From JBEKDJ01 sp050014415 (lineage in GTDB: Bacteria; Desulfobacterota; BSN033; UBA1163): 14,380 nucleotides of DNA. The notes beneath the pieces were generated by a model. It was not told where the DNA came from. It made no database searches and saw only the letters and a list, made by a program, of their open reading frames with translations. Made by a program: the position numbers and the translations under genes. Location of the stretch: the NCBI GenBank assembly GCA_050014415.1, contig JBEKDJ010000102.1, positions 1 through 14,380 of the forward strand. Reading direction: 5' to 3'. Numbering within the stretch: position 1 is the stretch's first letter; the number at the start of each line of letters is the position of its first letter. Of this stretch, positions 14,106-14,380 are shown in pieces.

Positions 14106-14380
14106 TCACATCCTCCTGGATTCCATCGTCTCCGCTACCATATTCAAGATCTGATTGGAATCGAAGGGCTTGGAGATCAGAAAGTCAAGCTTAGCCTCCT
14201 TCATCTTCTCTTCACCAATCTCAGTTCCCCATCCCGTGATCATCCCTACCGGGGTCCCGGGATTCCTCTCTTTGATCGCCCTGCACACCTCCCAACCCGA
14301 CATCCCCGGCATTCCCAAATCGGTCAGGACAATATCATACTCTTTCTCATTAAATAACCGAATCCCTTCCTCCCCATTCT
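14106..14380 (-). CDS. Response-regulator receiver domain, C-terminal end of a gene cut by the window edge
   Basis: About 91 residues are visible and the frame stays open to the window end, so the start lies beyond base 14380. YDIVLTDLGMPGMSGWEV contains the phospho-acceptor Asp (in TDLGMP). MITGWG has the switch Thr, and ISKPF the conserved Lys. The protein ends about 20 residues after the SKPF motif, so the receiver domain is C-terminal with no DNA-binding output after it. It is therefore either a single-domain regulator or, more likely given this TDLGMPGMSGW flavour, the tail of a hybrid sensor histidine kinase. An ATG-like start inside the visible part would remove the phospho-acceptor and is not credible. 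Confidence 0.88.
   Translation of the reverse strand, partial: NGEEGIRLFNEKEYDIVLTDLGMPGMSGWEVCRAIKERNPGTPVGMITGWGTEIGEEKMKEAKLDFLISKPFDSNQILNMVAETMESRRM

Overview
The window reads as chromosomal DNA of a Gram-negative bacterium with an anaerobic style of metabolism. A Desulfobacterota-like (former Deltaproteobacteria) or Nitrospirota-like origin is the best guess. The reasons are a multiheme cytochrome / Tat iron-sulfur protein / NrfD trio, a six-domain ribosomal protein S1, non-mevalonate isoprenoid synthesis (IspH), and a ferrous-iron operon with both Fur and a DtxR-type regulator. This taxonomic call is inference from gene content, not from a marker phylogeny.

Layout. (1) 1-2640, plus strand: the 3' end of a tetraheme c-type cytochrome gene, a Tat-exported four-cluster [4Fe-4S] protein that also carries a lipobox, and an NrfD/PsrC-like quinone-interacting membrane subunit. 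Together they look like a membrane quinone-cytochrome c redox module. (2) 2785-3807, minus strand: a DHH-family phosphoesterase-like protein, probably translated from a leaderless mRNA. (3) 4141-7537, plus strand: an iron operon with a good promoter overlapped by a perfect Fur-box-like palindrome, then fur, feoB, a 65-residue eight-cysteine protein, and a DtxR-type regulator with a C-terminal FeoA domain. (4) 7904-8824, plus strand: ispH. It converges on rpsA (8858-10663, minus), which has its own promoter, and cmk (10981-11724, minus) lies upstream of rpsA. (5) 12277-13410, minus strand: alanine dehydrogenase with its own promoter. (6) About 13758-13916, plus strand: a remnant of the C-terminus of a PiT-family phosphate transporter. 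(7) 14106 to the window end, minus strand: the C-terminal receiver domain of a response regulator or hybrid histidine kinase, cut by the window edge.

Five spacers exceed 300 bases. They hold the promoters, a REP-like palindrome (7566-7628), a roughly 107-base imperfect palindrome (11851-11957), smaller hairpins and the transporter relic. No rRNA, tRNA, CRISPR array, transposase gene or phage gene was seen.

How the genes work together: the iron operon couples ferrous iron import to two different iron-sensing repressor families. That iron would supply the iron-sulfur and heme proteins encoded nearby (the cytochrome trio and IspH), although a regulatory link between those loci is not shown by the sequence. 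The most unusual items are the small eight-cysteine protein inside the feo operon, the dual-regulator architecture, the probable leaderless DHH gene, and the displaced, inverted ispH beside cmk and rpsA.
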